Part shown: positions 1 through 12,026 of the stretch, piece by piece
How the letters are laid out: the number at the start of each line of letters is the position of its first letter
Position numbering within the stretch: position 1 is the stretch's first letter
NCBI GenBank assembly: GCA_021234155.1
Contig: JAJEKV010000045.1
Location: 2,195,474-2,259,473, forward strand
Reading direction: 5' to 3'
DNA from: Isoetes taiwanensis
Lineage: Eukaryota; Streptophyta; Lycopodiopsida; Isoetales; Isoetaceae
Length of the DNA stretch: 64,000 nucleotides
Notes under the pieces: model-generated
The model's database searches: none
The model's input: the letters and a program-made list of their open reading frames with translations, nothing else
What the model was told of the DNA's origin: nothing
Position numbers and translations under genes: made by a program

Positions 1-276
1 CATACTAATTCAGTTTTGGGGGCCTTGTGTTACGCACGGTGTAGATTAAGGAATAAGGGGTGAATATGCCTATCCAACAGCTCTCGTTGCCCGGAGTCAC
101 CACCCGTGTGAATATGCACCCAAACCAAAGGGGGTTTAAGGGGGATTTTAATTTAAATGTGTTGGACCCAATGGTTGTGTTAATTAGTGGCAATGGTAGT
201 TATGTGTTGGTTGTTAATGTCAATGGTTGTTATGTGTTGGTTGTTATGTGTTGTTAATGGTTTGTTGGTTTGTGTG

Positions 277-871
277 TATTGGCATGGAATCTGGCGAGCC
301 TATGGACTGAGGGGCTAGGGAGATGCTAATTACCTAGTGATGGGCCATCTCGTTTAAATGTCATATCTAGAATGGCCATGGGGACTATGTTACCACTTGG
401 TCTGATGCCACAATAGCGACTGCTTAAAATAAGAGCTATTAGGAATGACCAATTTAGGCATGAACTGCTTGGCATCCATAATGCAGGACTTATCATTCAT
501 ATCCTACAAATTTGTGATGATTTGATGATAATAAACATTTGATGGTTCAGTGTGAAGTGTGTTTTGTTTATATGTTTGTGTTGCATTGTGTGCATGATAT
601 TTGCCCTTCAATTTGGCACATGCCTTTGCGATCTACATCTCTTGTAGTCAAGAGTGGCACCATTGTATTTATTGGCATGGAATCTGGCGAGCCTATGGAT
701 CGAGGGGCTAGGAAGATGCTAATTACCTAGTGATGAGCCATCTCATTTAAATGTCATATCTAGAATGGCCATGGGGACTATGTTACCACTTAGTCTGATG
801 CCACAATAGCGACTGATTAAAATAAGAGCTATTAGGAATGACCAGTTTAGGCATGAACTGCTTGGCATCCA
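277..871. repeat. Direct duplication of ~200 bp (277-478 and 670-871)
   Basis: Two copies of a block starting TATTGGCATGGAATCTGG and ending in GCTTGGCATCC lie 393 bp apart and differ at only a few positions. The spacer is T/G-rich and carries no credible gene. Short TTGGTTGTTATG-type repeats precede copy 1 (about 190-255). Nothing coding is seen in 1-1082. The pair could be a local tandem duplication or ends of an unrecognised element; no TG...CA ends or TSD are visible. Confidence 0.85.
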
Positions 872-1082
872 AAACATAGAGATTGGAGAATTGTATTCAT
901 GAGAAGAATTGTGTCATTTGGATTCTTAGACACATAAATCTAGTTAACAAAATTAATTGTAGTTTGAAGCAAAAACACCATGCTAAGAATGTCTATTTTA
1001 ACCATTTTCAGAGATAATAACCAATTTCCAAGAAATTCAGGTGGCCGAAATTTCACTTGCACCCAAAATTTCACTTGGCCTT

Positions 1083-1323
1083 GACTACGCGGAACCCATC
1101 AATATGCTTAGATTCATGGAAACAAGATGATGCAAACAAAATGACGAAAAACAGAACTTAATAATAGTTTAATGGTTGAGAGAAATTGGTAGGCGATTAG
1201 AAGATGAGACTACGCAGAACCCATCAGTATGTTGGATTCATGGAAACAAGATGATGCAAACAAAATGACGAAAAACAGGACTTAGTAATAGTTTAATGGT
1301 TGAGAAGAATTGGTAGGCAATTA
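1083..1323. repeat. Tandem duplication, ~125-bp period
   Basis: The block beginning GACTACGCGGAACCCATCA at 1083 is repeated from 1208 with a few substitutions; both copies contain GATGATGCAAACAAAATGAC and end near TTGGTAGGC. It is non-coding. I see nothing identifiable in 1324-2158 downstream of it. Confidence 0.85.
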
Positions 1324-2158
1324 TAAAGTTTGATGAAAATGTTCCACTAAAATAGAAGTAAATTTTAATTGGTACACGTAAATAAATAAAGAATTTCATT
1401 CTCATATATAGTTCCTCAACAAAGAGCAACATCCATAAGAATCTGGATTGAGACGTGTCCAGGGAGGGAGGGTTCCATTAGATACCACTAAATATGTTTT
1501 TTATGCCTTCTAAATTCATTCTTTCTTTTGCACGAAATGTGAAGTGGCTTTAAACATTACATGCACACAAATCCAAGAGTACATGGCTACTTTATACTTC
1601 CACACTCTTGAATATGGAATAGGCTTATAATGGCCTCAAAACTAGTACTTACATATACTGCATGATTTCAAGAAGACATAGGTAAGACTGTAGTTTGTGT
1701 TCTGATAGGGGAATTCTTGAACTCTCACAATGTTGAAATTGTGAATTTCCATACCCTACCCTGCTTAGCATCTTTCCTCACATTTTGGTTTTCTTTGCTT
1801 TTGAATATAATACTTTTATATATCTCTAGGTGTGAAATCACCAAAATCTTAATCAAGCAATCGAGCTGACTCTATGTCGTAAGGTATCTTTCTAGATAAC
1901 TACTGGAACCATCCAGTTTCCGTTAGAAGCAAGTGTGCCCTTTATGAACACAAAAATGTAAACTTTGCTGCTCAAACTTCACTTATGTGATTTCCTTTGT
2001 AGGACATCCTTCGCCTTCCATTTTCAACTCTGTCCCATACAATGGACCAGGACGAGCTAGAGTTGTTGGTATTTTCTGTCTGAGCATAAGAAGGCCTTTT
2101 GCACAGACATCTATTTATAAAACAATGGGTATAATTGATCATGGCAGTTCCTCATGTT

Positions 2159-2172
2159 AATTGCGTGAACTA
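2159..2172. other. Left target-site duplication of LINE 1
   Basis: AATTGCGTGAACTA is repeated exactly at 10064-10077, directly after a poly(A) run (its first As may belong to the tail). A 14-bp duplication beside a poly(A) end is what target-primed reverse transcription leaves. Confidence 0.93.
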
Positions 2173-2837
2173 GTGCGATATAGGGAAATATGCCACGTCA
2201 GCAAAGGAGCGCCATTTTTCTTGAATTCTTTGTCTCATTCGATTCAAACCTTTTCTTGATGAAATTATACATGGATCTGAGCATTTGAGAAGGATTTACA
2301 AGAGAATTCATTGCTGGCTTTGTAGAGGCCAAGCAATTTTCAGATTCTCCTTGCTGTAAGCTTCACATGGATGGGAAATTTTTTGTCATTCTGAAACAGG
2401 AGCAGCGAATTACTTGTGGTTTCCTTCAAGGCACATTCAATAAACTCTGGGAATTCCTAATTTTCAAACAATTTTTTCCGGATCACCTGTTCACTGCAGA
2501 ATACACATTCACTCCTTGCTCAGAAGAATTTGAAGGTGAAATCATAGATTCTTGGCTCCTCGAATTCACTGGAAAGAAGAACATCTCTCCTACTGCAATC
2601 TTTCAAGTTTTTTGTGAATGGTCCGACAAAAAGATTGTGGTAAAGATATTCTCCGAATAATTTTGTATCTAAATGCTATGGTTTATGTACTTTCTGGCAT
2701 TAATTTGGTTCTCCTTCTCGATCTTGTTTGGATTTCCCTCCTTAGCTTTCATCTTTTATCTGTCTTTCTAGCCAATTCCCTTTCTCGATCTTAGCCTTCT
2801 TATTTTCTTAGTCCTCTGTTTTCCCCCTTCTTTTTCA

Positions 2838-5468
2838 ATGGCTAATTTTCCCGAAAACCAAAAAAAATCAAATTTGCCAAAAGACCTAAATGCCAACTCT
2901 CTCATTCTATTACACAAGTTTATGCTCCTTCCTGCAAAACAGAGAGGCGATCTGCTCAGCCAGTTAAGCTCTTTCCACTCTAATCCTTCAAATGTGCTTA
3001 AATTTGGGGATTTTTCTGATTTGAATTTTCTTTCAAAAGAAATGCAACACTTCTCCTCAGACGTGCCACACTGGGATAACCTCTCTAAGGATCCAAGTTA
3101 TGACGATTTCATACCTGTCCTGGATGCAAATGGTGTACCCTTGCCTTATGGGGATCCAAGGCCAAATCAGCAAATCCTTTCAGATCGAGATCTCACTCAA
3201 GAATTCTACAACCTTCAGTACCTCACCCGACCAAATCTTCAACTTTTTAAAGGTATTCATCTGAACAGTTCTTCTATAGCTGCAAAGATTGAATCTTTAT
3301 CTTCTACTGCTGTTGTCATTTCTGTTGATAAAGCTGGTGTTAATATACAACACCTTTGGGACCATCTGCTTAGACTTCACAAAGGAATTGTCATTAACTC
3401 CATCTACTGGCTTAATTTTCCTTACCTTTTAATGGAATGTGGAAATAGCAGAACTGCAAATTTTATGTTGAAATTGGGACATTCGATCTTCAACACCTTT
3501 CAAATCTATTTCAAAAAGTGGAACCCCTCTCTGCCTATTAATGATTTTGGCAAATTTGTTATAGCCTCTGTGACCATGAATGATCTGTCCCCTATTTACT
3601 GGAATGAGGATTGTTTCTCAAAAATCTTTAACACTATTGGCTCTTACATCTCTTCTGAGTTCTCCCCATTCAAGCCTCCTAAATGCTACATTCAGCTTGA
3701 TATTACCAAACCAATCCCTACATCCATTCCCTTCATTGACTTCTTTGGTAAGCCTTCGAACATTCACTTGAGATGGGTAGGATTACCAAATTTTTGCCAG
3801 AATTGCAAAACTAGGTATTTCAATCATTCTATTTGCAGTATCAAAGGGGACAAAGGGAACTCAGAGATTCTGGAGTATGCTCAGAATATATCTTACAACA
3901 AAAATACTGGCAGCACTGGTAATTCTGAGATTTCTAACCCAGATCCTCTAGATCCCATGTCCATGCATAAATATGTGCTTAAAGATATTATCACTCAGGA
4001 TAATGCTCAAGAATGGAGGCCATATGAAAAAGTTAATGGCAGCAGAAAAAGAATTCAGAGGAAAAAAGAATTCAAGCAGAAGCAACTAGAGGAAAAAAAG
4101 GAAAAAAATGACTTATCAAATATGTCATATGGTCAGACAGCTTATAACCTTGCTCCTTCAACAATCAAGATTTTGAACAAAGGTTTATTCTTCATGAATG
4201 CAAACAAAAATGACTCAGTTGATAACAAAAGAGTCATTGATGGTCAAAATAAAAAAAATGATTTGACAAACATTGAGCACAATAAAACAATGCTCAAGGG
4301 TAAGGCTCCCATGCAGCAGCAGCAACTTGACCTGCACAAAACTTTGAAGGGTATTATGCTTGACTCTAAAAAGGCAGCATCAGAAAGACACAAAGGGATT
4401 AAAATCTCAGAAAATCCCAAAGGAAATTGCCAGCCAACCTTGAAGATTCACAAAGATTATTCAATTCCTAAGGTTGCAAATGACTCAGAAGGAAAAGAGG
4501 AGTCATTAATTATGGAAAGCATACAAACTGAACCTAAAATTGCAGACAATGCAGAATGTCAAAATAAGTTGCCATGTTCAAACATATTTGATATTCTTGC
4601 AAAGGTGAACAATGATTGTGATGCAGATGACATTGATACAATGGTTCCATTGGAAACTCAGGCCCCCTCATTGCATACATCCACACTTTCACCCATTCTC
4701 GATTCTCCACTTTCATATCCACTAATAGACCTATCTGATAATCATAAGTCCCCTGATCCCCCAAATTCATGCCATGAAGGTTACATTTCCAGTCACATAG
4801 CTCAGCAACTGGCAGAATTGCATGTGGAAATTGATGGACATGGTATACAAGGCACGACTGTAGGTGATCAAATAGTAATAGATGATATTGATGGCTCAAG
4901 GCAGGACAACAGGAATACTAAAAAAGAAAATCAGTCCCAGGGGTTGAACAATCATGGAATTGAGTGTCAGTTGGAACAGCAAAATCATTTGACAAAAAAT
5001 CAAGATGCACAAGGCAACTTCAAACATAAGGAGGTACCTCAAGCAGTCACAAATGAGGAGGCTAATAACAGGCAAGATCTAATCCCTGCTCATAATAGTC
5101 TAATTGCTTCCTCTGATATAAATTGTGTCACGAGTTTAAAAACAAATCCCTGCTGTGAATCCAAATTCTGGAGCTGCTCTCACCATGAAGACCAGGTAAT
5201 CTCGACACCTTCGACAACTTCGGATAAGGAAAATGATTCTCTAGAATATGTTCAAAATTCTGTCCAAAATTCTGAAGTTAGTGGTTCTTGGGAAGATGAC
5301 TCTTATCTTTTAGGCCCTTCAAAATGCTTCTTATCTTCTAAACCTAAGGCTAAAAAAGGGAAGAAAAAATGTAATGCTAAGGTTAAGCATTCAAATAGAA
5401 TTCTCAACATCCTGGGAACCCCTGCTAATAATACAAGGAGAAAGATCAAGGAAAGTACCAAGCATTAA
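2838..5468 (+). CDS. LINE ORF1 protein (DUF4283-like, zinc knuckle)
   Basis: An open frame of 876 residues starting MANFPENQKK. In plant LINEs, ORF1 encodes an RNA-binding chaperone that packages element RNA in the cytoplasm. Around residues 150-310 the sequence resembles the DUF4283 region of plant LINE ORF1 (an FKKWNPSLPI-type segment, then YWNEDCFSKIFNTIGSYISSE). It is followed by a zinc-knuckle-like cluster, FCQNCKTRYFNHSIC, whose spacing departs from classical CX2CX4HX4C. The remainder is low-complexity and charged, rich in N, K and S, with a basic tail (KPKAKKGKKKCNAKVKH). Its length is at the long end for plant LINE ORF1. ORF2 begins 41 bp after the stop, the usual bicistronic layout. 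No internal break was found, unlike in ORF2. Confidence 0.85.
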   Translation: MANFPENQKKSNLPKDLNANSLILLHKFMLLPAKQRGDLLSQLSSFHSNPSNVLKFGDFSDLNFLSKEMQHFSSDVPHWDNLSKDPSYDDFIPVLDANGVPLPYGDPRPNQQILSDRDLTQEFYNLQYLTRPNLQLFKGIHLNSSSIAAKIESLSSTAVVISVDKAGVNIQHLWDHLLRLHKGIVINSIYWLNFPYLLMECGNSRTANFMLKLGHSIFNTFQIYFKKWNPSLPINDFGKFVIASVTMNDLSPIYWNEDCFSKIFNTIGSYISSEFSPFKPPKCYIQLDITKPIPTSIPFIDFFGKPSNIHLRWVGLPNFCQNCKTRYFNHSICSIKGDKGNSEILEYAQNISYNKNTGSTGNSEISNPDPLDPMSMHKYVLKDIITQDNAQEWRPYEKVNGSRKRIQRKKEFKQKQLEEKKEKNDLSNMSYGQTAYNLAPSTIKILNKGLFFMNANKNDSVDNKRVIDGQNKKNDLTNIEHNKTMLKGKAPMQQQQLDLHKTLKGIMLDSKKAASERHKGIKISENPKGNCQPTLKIHKDYSIPKVANDSEGKEESLIMESIQTEPKIADNAECQNKLPCSNIFDILAKVNNDCDADDIDTMVPLETQAPSLHTSTLSPILDSPLSYPLIDLSDNHKSPDPPNSCHEGYISSHIAQQLAELHVEIDGHGIQGTTVGDQIVIDDIDGSRQDNRNTKKENQSQGLNNHGIECQLEQQNHLTKNQDAQGNFKHKEVPQAVTNEEANNRQDLIPAHNSLIASSDINCVTSLKTNPCCESKFWSCSHHEDQVISTPSTTSDKENDSLEYVQNSVQNSEVSGSWEDDSYLLGPSKCFLSSKPKAKKGKKKCNAKVKHSNRILNILGTPANNTRRKIKESTKH

Positions 5469-5509
5469 TCTTTGCTCTTTTCTGCCATTTCTATTCCTAA
5501 GCCTTATTC

Positions 5510-8500
5510 ATGAAGATCCTATCCTGGAATTTAAGGGGGATTAAAGGTCCTTTGAAAAGGAGAAGAGCTATTTGTCGATAAGAGATTATAAAGTGACATA
5601 ATTATAATAACTGCAAGAATTGAGACTACCTAACTTTGAGTGCTCAAATCTTGCTGACTGGATTGGTCCTGGCCAGTCTTCAATTTGGATTGAAGCTACA
5701 AACACTTCTGGGGGCCTATGCATGATCTGGAAAAATCTGAATCATGCTCTTTTCTACAAATAGTCCACAAAAAAGATGGCGTGCAAAGTAATTTTCAATC
5801 ATCTAAACTCTCCCTTTGGTGTTATCAACATCTATGCCCCTACTAACTCAAAGGAGAGAGAAGACTTATGGTCGAAAATAAATAATTGGCTTCAGAATCA
5901 TAACAATATTACCTAGATTTTAGCAGGTGACTTTAACAATACTCCCTGCCTTGACTTCAAGTCCAATAATAATTTCAAAGATGTCCAAGTAGGAGAGGGA
6001 CAATTGGGAAAATTTAATGGACTCTAATTTGTTCAATCATATTCCTTCTTCTACTGCTAAGTACTCCTGGTCCAATAAGCAAGAAGGTAATTCAAGAGTA
6101 TTCTGTGCCCTGGATAGATTTTATATCAAAATGTCTGATCTAGACTTCTGGGATAACTGTGTTGTCTTCAGTGATGAATGCACATCTATTTCTGACCATC
6201 AGCCACAATTTCTACAGACCAAACACCTCAATAATATCAAGAGACAAGGTAACATCCCTTTTAAGCTAAATTGTTCCATTTTAAATAGTGAGAAATTTTG
6301 TGCAGATTTCTCCAATTTTTATGGTAATCTTCCGAGAGTTCAGACCAATGATTCTATGAGAGCCTTCTATTCTAATCTAAAGGCTTCCAAAGCATGGATC
6401 AAGCTATGGTCCAAAAACCTCCATGAGCAGAGAAAAGAAAACAAAAGTAAACTTCTAACTGCTATGAGGGATGTTAGATCTAAATTGCAAACTGATCCTT
6501 TGAATACCTCTCTTCATCAAACTGAAGATGATCTTGAACATGCCATTAAAAATATTGAAGAGTATGAGGCTAAAGGTGTTGCCATGAAAAGTAAGATCAA
6601 ATTCCATAACAGTATGGACAATTGCAATACCAAATTCTTTTTCAGAATAGCCAAAAATAGGCTCCTAAAAAAAGAAATCTCCAGCATCAAAAATGATATT
6701 GGCCATACCATAGATGATCCAAAGGAAATTACTCAATATTTCTTCTCCAAATATTCCAAAATTTTCTCTAATCAGCATAATGCTAGCTGGGATAATCCTG
6801 TGGCCAATGGTTTCCTGAACACTCTTAATTCCTTGCCTATCAATATTATTGATCCCTTGAGTGACCAGATCCTAAATATGCCTTCTGAAGAGGAGATTAA
6901 GCAAATTTTAAATGCCATGGCCAAAGGTAAAAGCCCTGGGCCTGATGGGTTTCCACCAGAATTTTTTATTAAGTTCTGGGATGTTCTTAAGAATGATCTT
7001 ATTGCCATGATTAAGGGTTTTTGGCATTCCAACCATCTGCACCCTGCATTATCCTCAGGATTCATCACTCTCATTCCTAAAAGTGATAATCCTGAGACTT
7101 TCAATGAATGGAGACCTATATCTTTGACCAACACGACCTACAAACTTTGTGCCAAAATCATTGCAAACAGGATCAAAGGTTTTCTTCAGAAAAATATCAG
7201 TTTGCATCAATCTGCTTTCCTATCAGACAGATACATCCTTGATAACTACATTGCAGCTATGGAGGGTATGCATTGGGCAAGAATTTCAAATCAAAAATGT
7301 GTCCTCTTGAAACTTGATTTTTCCAAAGCCTTTGATACAGTCAGGTGGGATTTTTTGATTCTGGCCCTTCAAAAAATTGGGATCCCAATCAAATTAATTG
7401 ACTTGATTATGGGCCTTAATCTTAGAGCTCAATCTGCAATCATAATAAATGGCTCTCCCTCTACCTTCTTCACTTTGAATAATGGAGTAAGGCAAGGCTG
7501 CCCCTTAGCCCCTTATCTGTTCATAATTGTGGCTGAAATGTTAACAAGAGTAATCCTCCATCATCAACAAGTTGGCAACATTGAGGGTCTTAAGCTTCCT
7601 GATAATCTGTCTCATCTTACCATAATGCAATATGCTGATGACTCCTTCAGCTTTTTGAAAAATGAGCAGAACAACATTGAATCCTTTTTAAATATTATCA
7701 AAGGTTTTAGTGCAGCCTCTGGGATCTATCTAAATCTGAACAAGTGCATCATCCTAGGAGAATCTAATCAAAATGACATCCTGGGCATTAAATGTTATGA
7801 TTTCAGTCACTCAACCACTCTCTTGGGGATGCCACTCTCTCTTGACATGAGTGTCAAAAACCTTTGGACTCCAATTGTTTCTAAAATCAGGAAAAAGTTG
7901 AGTAATTATGGTAGTTGTCTCTCCTTGGCAGGAAGAACAATCATTGCCAACTCTGTACTTGCTAGTTCCCACATTTATTTCTCTTCTGCTCTCCTAGCTC
8001 CTAAATGTATATATCAGCAGATAGAGAGGATTGTTAGAAATTATATTTGGGGTAAAAATCATATGGTAAATTGGAATTATGTGACTCAAAAAAGAGATAA
8101 AGGGGGTCTTGGCTGTAAAAACTTGCTCTTACAGGGGTATGCTTTAGCAGGCAAATATGTTTGGAAATCTCTGTTTAATCATGGTAGTCCTGCTACTTCT
8201 TTTATTATTTATTGGCTTCAAAATAGCAAGTTCAAGGGGCATCCTTCTGTTAGTCATCATTTGCCTCATTCTGCCTTCTTTGAGTCTAAACCTGGTGCTA
8301 ATACTTCCCCTCTAATGAGGAATTTGATATTGGCGTGGAATAAAGTTTCCAAAGCTTACTCTCATGATCAAATCTCAATTTCTAGTCACAACACCAGCAT
8401 CTTCTGGAATCCAAACCTTGCTGTTAGAGATGACAAGCCTTTAGCTCTTAAACATCCCAAAATTTACAGAAAATGGATGGAGAAGAACATTCTGACCTTA

Positions 8501-9363
8501 GGAGATTTATGGATTGATAACAGATGGACATCTTGGACTAGGCTTAAAGCTAAAATAAGGGGCACTACCTCTGACAGGACCCTTTTTGATCACATAATGA
8601 ACACAGTCAGGGCAATAAATCTTAATCCTAACATTAACTGTGACATTCATTGGTCTTGTAGAGACAGAAAAACTTACAAAGTTTCCAATATTTATGCTTA
8701 TCTCACCAGGGAGTCTCAACAGTCTAAAGCAGGGAAATACTGGCACATAAATTCGGATGTTGAGTCAATCCTTTTAAGAATATTTGGAAATCTTTACGTC
8801 CTCCCAAAGTTGCCTTCTTCATTTGGCTACTAGCAAACAAAAGCATTCCTTGTTTGGAACTTATTCAAAAGATTTATTCCTCCTCTGCTTCAAACTATCT
8901 CTCGGCTATGTCCTCTTCAATTTGCAATTCTATTGAAAATGTCCAGCATATCTTCACATGTCCAAAAATTAATGGCTTATGGAATTGGATCCTAAATAAC
9001 TTTGGTATTGTAAAACCAAGGAATATCATTGAATTCATCTCTAATAATGATCCCATGAGAAACTCTCTTTGTTATATTATTTTATGGAACATTTGGAAAA
9101 ATAGAAACAGGTGTCTCTATGGTGGTCATAAAAATTCAATTCTTTGGATTCAGTTTCAGATAATTTATGACATTGAGCTGATGGTAACAGCTCAAAAAAT
9201 AGATATGCTGATAATTATGACAGTAGATGGAATAACCTTGGAAGTTTTGCAGGACCTTTCAATAGTTTTAAGCTTAATTGTCATGATATCTCTTCTAATG
9301 CCAATTCTTTTGTTGATAGATTACCTTTGGAACTGCAAGTACAAGCTTGACCTTCAAATATGA
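5510..9363 (+). pseudogene. LINE ORF2: broken endonuclease, reverse transcriptase, zinc-binding domain
   Basis: ORF2 opens at 5510 with MKILSWNLRGIKGP, the start of an APE-type endonuclease, but stops after 23 codons. Endonuclease pieces continue in shifted frames to about 6010 (e.g. INIYAPTNSKERE, then ILAGDFNN with a stop just before it). From 6017 to 8833 one frame is open for 938 residues: endonuclease tail with the SDH motif (SDHQP), then reverse transcriptase with GKSPGPDGFPPEFF, SAFLSDRYI, LLKLDFSKAFDTV, NGVRQGCPLAPYLF and catalytic YADD at 7631-7642. A further break near 8833 shifts the zinc-binding region (NVQHIFTCPKINGLWNWIL) into the frame at 8854-9363. Codon use and A+T content match ORF1. 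The RT core looks intact, but full-length ORF2p cannot be made. Confidence 0.9.
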
Positions 9364-9370
9364 TGTGGCG

Positions 9371-9706
9371 TAAGAGGCAATAATGTCAAGGCTTGGAAAC
9401 AAGAGGGACCGGATGTATTTCAAAGATAATCATGACTACGCTTTTTGGGCAGGGGCGGTTAAAGGAAAACTTATGGAGTCCTTATCAGAAAATTCCAAGG
9501 TTGGAAATCCAAAGGGCTGGAGTTCTGCAAAAGGAACTCATCTCATGCATGAGCTATTTTGGTTTATTCACAGGTTTGGCAGAGACATGACAGAATCTCA
9601 GTTTGAATCCTACAGGGAAAGCTATTACTATCATAGAGGAAGGGCTGATTGCTTTGGAACAATGATTCATCTAATGGCCACATGCAATTGGCCGACATCG
9701 AACTAG
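9371..9706 (+). pseudogene. Possible decayed RNase H tail of LINE ORF2
   Basis: Two overlapping short frames (9393-9590 and 9383-9706) lie where plant L1 elements often carry RNase H. Stretches such as GCISKIIMTT, EIQRAGVLQKELISCM and EEGLIALEQ could be its remains split by frameshifts, but no complete D-E-D-D set is visible. The assignment rests mainly on position. The 3'UTR (about 9707-10045) is AT-rich. Confidence 0.35.
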
Positions 9707-10045
9707 TGGACTGGGGAAGCAACCAAATCCCAATTTATCAACCTCAAATCCGTGACCACTTCCATTTCCTAACTTCATATAACTTCTGAGTTTTCTTTGT
9801 TTTACCAGGAACTATCTTCAATCTGTTCAAGATCTCACTTGGCAAGGATAGCAGGCATCTTCTTCATCAGATCTAAGTGCACCAGAAGTTGATCTGAAAT
9901 AACTTGATCAATTTCATGTTGTATTCTGCAACTTTAAGCTACTTAACTCTATATAGCTTAACTCTAAAGGCTTATCATTCTTGGATATGCCTATGGTTTA
10001 TGTAATTGTTTTCTATAATTAATGATTAAAAAGCTTCTTTCCTTC

Positions 10046-10077
10046 AAAAAAAAAAAAAAAAAAAATTGCGTGAACTA
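10046..10077 (+). other. LINE 1 poly(A) tail and right TSD
   Basis: Twenty A residues (10046-10065) follow CTTTCCTTC and run into the right TSD copy (10064-10077). Confidence 0.93.
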
Positions 10078-10316
10078 TTAAGTGATCCATCATTGGACTT
10101 AGACGCACACATAGTAACTTACTAACCAGTCTGGTTGAAGGAGTAGTAGTTACTTTCTTCATATAAAGATGATTATCTTATCCTCTCATTCTTTGCAATT
10201 AATCACCTTCTTTCCCTGATAGGATCCTGACATGTCAGAATTTGCTATATATAGTATGCATTGGACTGTATATATGCCATTCAATCTATCAACTTGAGAG
10301 AAATATTCAAGCTAAT

Positions 10317-10620
10317 TAGGATGAAAAACGCAGCTTGTCCATCCTCATATTTGTTTCCATAATGAAGTTGATGAGAAACCTCATTGTATGGCAGCGAAGT
10401 GGAACCATAGAACGCCTAGATGCAAGAAGCCTCTCAAGAATTGCAATTATCAAAAACATGGAAATCAAAATTGCTACAGCAATGAAGCCAAAAGATACAG
10501 CATTTGCTGTAGCAGTATTAGGCTCTGAATCAGGTTCAGCATCAAAAAGTGGACTGATTGGCGATGAGGATTTCCATAATGATAATCTGCACTTGGCGAC
10601 CAGCTTGCAGCATCCATTTC
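10317..10620 (-). pseudogene. Conserved plant membrane-protein gene fragment, frameshifted
   Basis: Minus-strand reading gives an ATG at about 10619 (MDAASWSPSADYHYGNPHRQ) and then, after a one-base frame change, EPDSEPNTATANAVSFGF followed by a hydrophobic helix (IAVAILISMFLIIAILERLL) and a basic stretch, ending at a stop near 10317. The second part reads like a small plant single-pass membrane protein: acidic linker, one transmembrane segment, positive flank. I cannot name the family. The frame change may be a mutation, a sequencing error or an unrecognised short intron. An upstream 5' exon could lie near 12.7-13.1 kb, which is purely positional. A plus-strand ORF over the same bases (10335-10649) is its shadow. 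Confidence 0.45.
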
Positions 10621-11200
10621 AAAATTTCTCTTCTATACTAGTCTTGTAGAAGACTTGAGTATCCACAATTACAACATGACTTACAAAAACTGCATATAGC
10701 GCTTGTCAGTGGACTTGATCTGATTTTTTTGATGCACCAAGAATTTTCTATCATGTACTATTTGTGCTTGGGAAATCTTGCCGCTAAATGGCTCAAAAAG
10801 TAGTTGGAAAAGGGCCAGAGAAGGATTTATCTCAGGCATTTCTAGGGGCATTGCAACAACAGCGCGATCTCCAATTATGACACCTTATAAATCAAGTCAG
10901 ATATAAAAATTTGCAGCTGAACAGATCAGTGACTTTGCACTTTATGCATGATGCATCTTTGCCAAACAACATACGGAGAGAAGGGCAAAGAGGAAAGAGA
11001 CTAGAGCCCAATATCTATTACATGGATGTAAATGGCCATAAGAAGAGGTAAACAACCAAAGGAAACAGCCTACATGTATCTAATACGGTAGGAATATTGC
11101 GAAAATTTGCAAACAAAAATAGAAGTCAACAAGGCCACCATTTGGCAGAAAACAACATATGACTTACTAGAAGATCCATGTAAAATTCCACAGCCGAGGT

Positions 11201-12026
11201 TTTTACTAAAGAATGCATTGCACATGCCTTTGCAGTTAGAACTGATGCCACCACATCTAAACATCAATTTGCACAAATGATAAGGCAAACTCTGAGCTAC
11301 CAACTATAATACTGTTTAGAGGATGCCTAGGCAGAGGTACCCTATTATACTGAGCATAAAGGAAGGATGTTCTTATTTGCCATAGTTGGCAGTCAAAGAC
11401 ACACAGAGTATGCACTCTTATTTCTAGATATTCTTTGAGCTGTAAAACAGCCAGTAAACCAATAGCAGAGCCTAATATCATTCATGATCGAAACAAATCA
11501 AACTTCCATAAGCAGCACATATACGCACTTTATCAATTTGCAACATCATAAGCTGATAATAAATGATTGGGGTAAACCTAAGAAGGAAATGGAAGGTTGA
11601 AGGAGCGATCAGTAACCATAATAGAGATACATATGCAATGTGTCAGTACCCAACATCATAGCAAAAGGGAACATTTGGTCCTTCAAATTCCAATAATTAA
11701 TGTGAAAGACTCATAGTCATATGCACAAATTACAAGGCAAACTCTGAGCTGCCAAACTATATCACTTAGGCCCTGTTTATCGGATGAAACTTTTAATCAT
11801 GCAAAGTTTCTTACTAAAGAATGCATTGCACATGCCTTTGCAACCCGCGGATTTTACTAAAGAATGCATTGCACATGCCTTTGCAGCTAGAACTGATGCC
11901 ACCACATCTAAACATCAATTTGCACAAATTATGAGGCAAAATCTGAGCTGCCAAAATATAATATTGCGTCTAGCCACTAGTTTAGAGGATGCCTAGGCAG
12001 AGGTACCGTATTATACCGAGCATAAA
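11201..12026. repeat. Duplicated ~165-bp block (11201-11360, 11852-12026) with a partial copy
   Basis: TTTTACTAAAGAATGCATTG through GCATAAA occurs at 11201-11360 and 11852-12026, with a third partial copy (about 35 bp) at 11808-11843 directly before the second. Both full copies keep GATGCCACCACATCTAAACA and GATGCCTAGGCAGAGGTACC. The block is non-coding. Position suggests an intron or downstream region of the minus-strand fragment. Nothing else is recognised in 10640-11200. Confidence 0.8.

Larger units (their letters stand above)
2173..10063 (+). mobile_element. Full-length plant LINE (L1-like) retrotransposon
   Basis: A 7.9-kb non-LTR retrotransposon with both ends defined: 14-bp TSDs outside, a 5' leader (2173-2837), ORF1 (2838-5468), ORF2 starting at 5510, a short 3'UTR and a poly(A) tail from 10046. 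The leader contains a 97-codon ORF (2367-2660) that I do not recognise; it may be an upstream ORF. ORF1 is open throughout, whereas the endonuclease part of ORF2 has several stops and frame changes, so this copy looks unable to move by itself. Domain order (nucleic-acid-binding ORF1, endonuclease, reverse transcriptase, zinc-binding region, perhaps a decayed RNase H) is that of plant L1 elements. Confidence 0.95.

Noticed and set aside
4534-4899. 121-codon minus-strand ORF
   Set aside because: Antisense shadow of the well-supported LINE ORF1.
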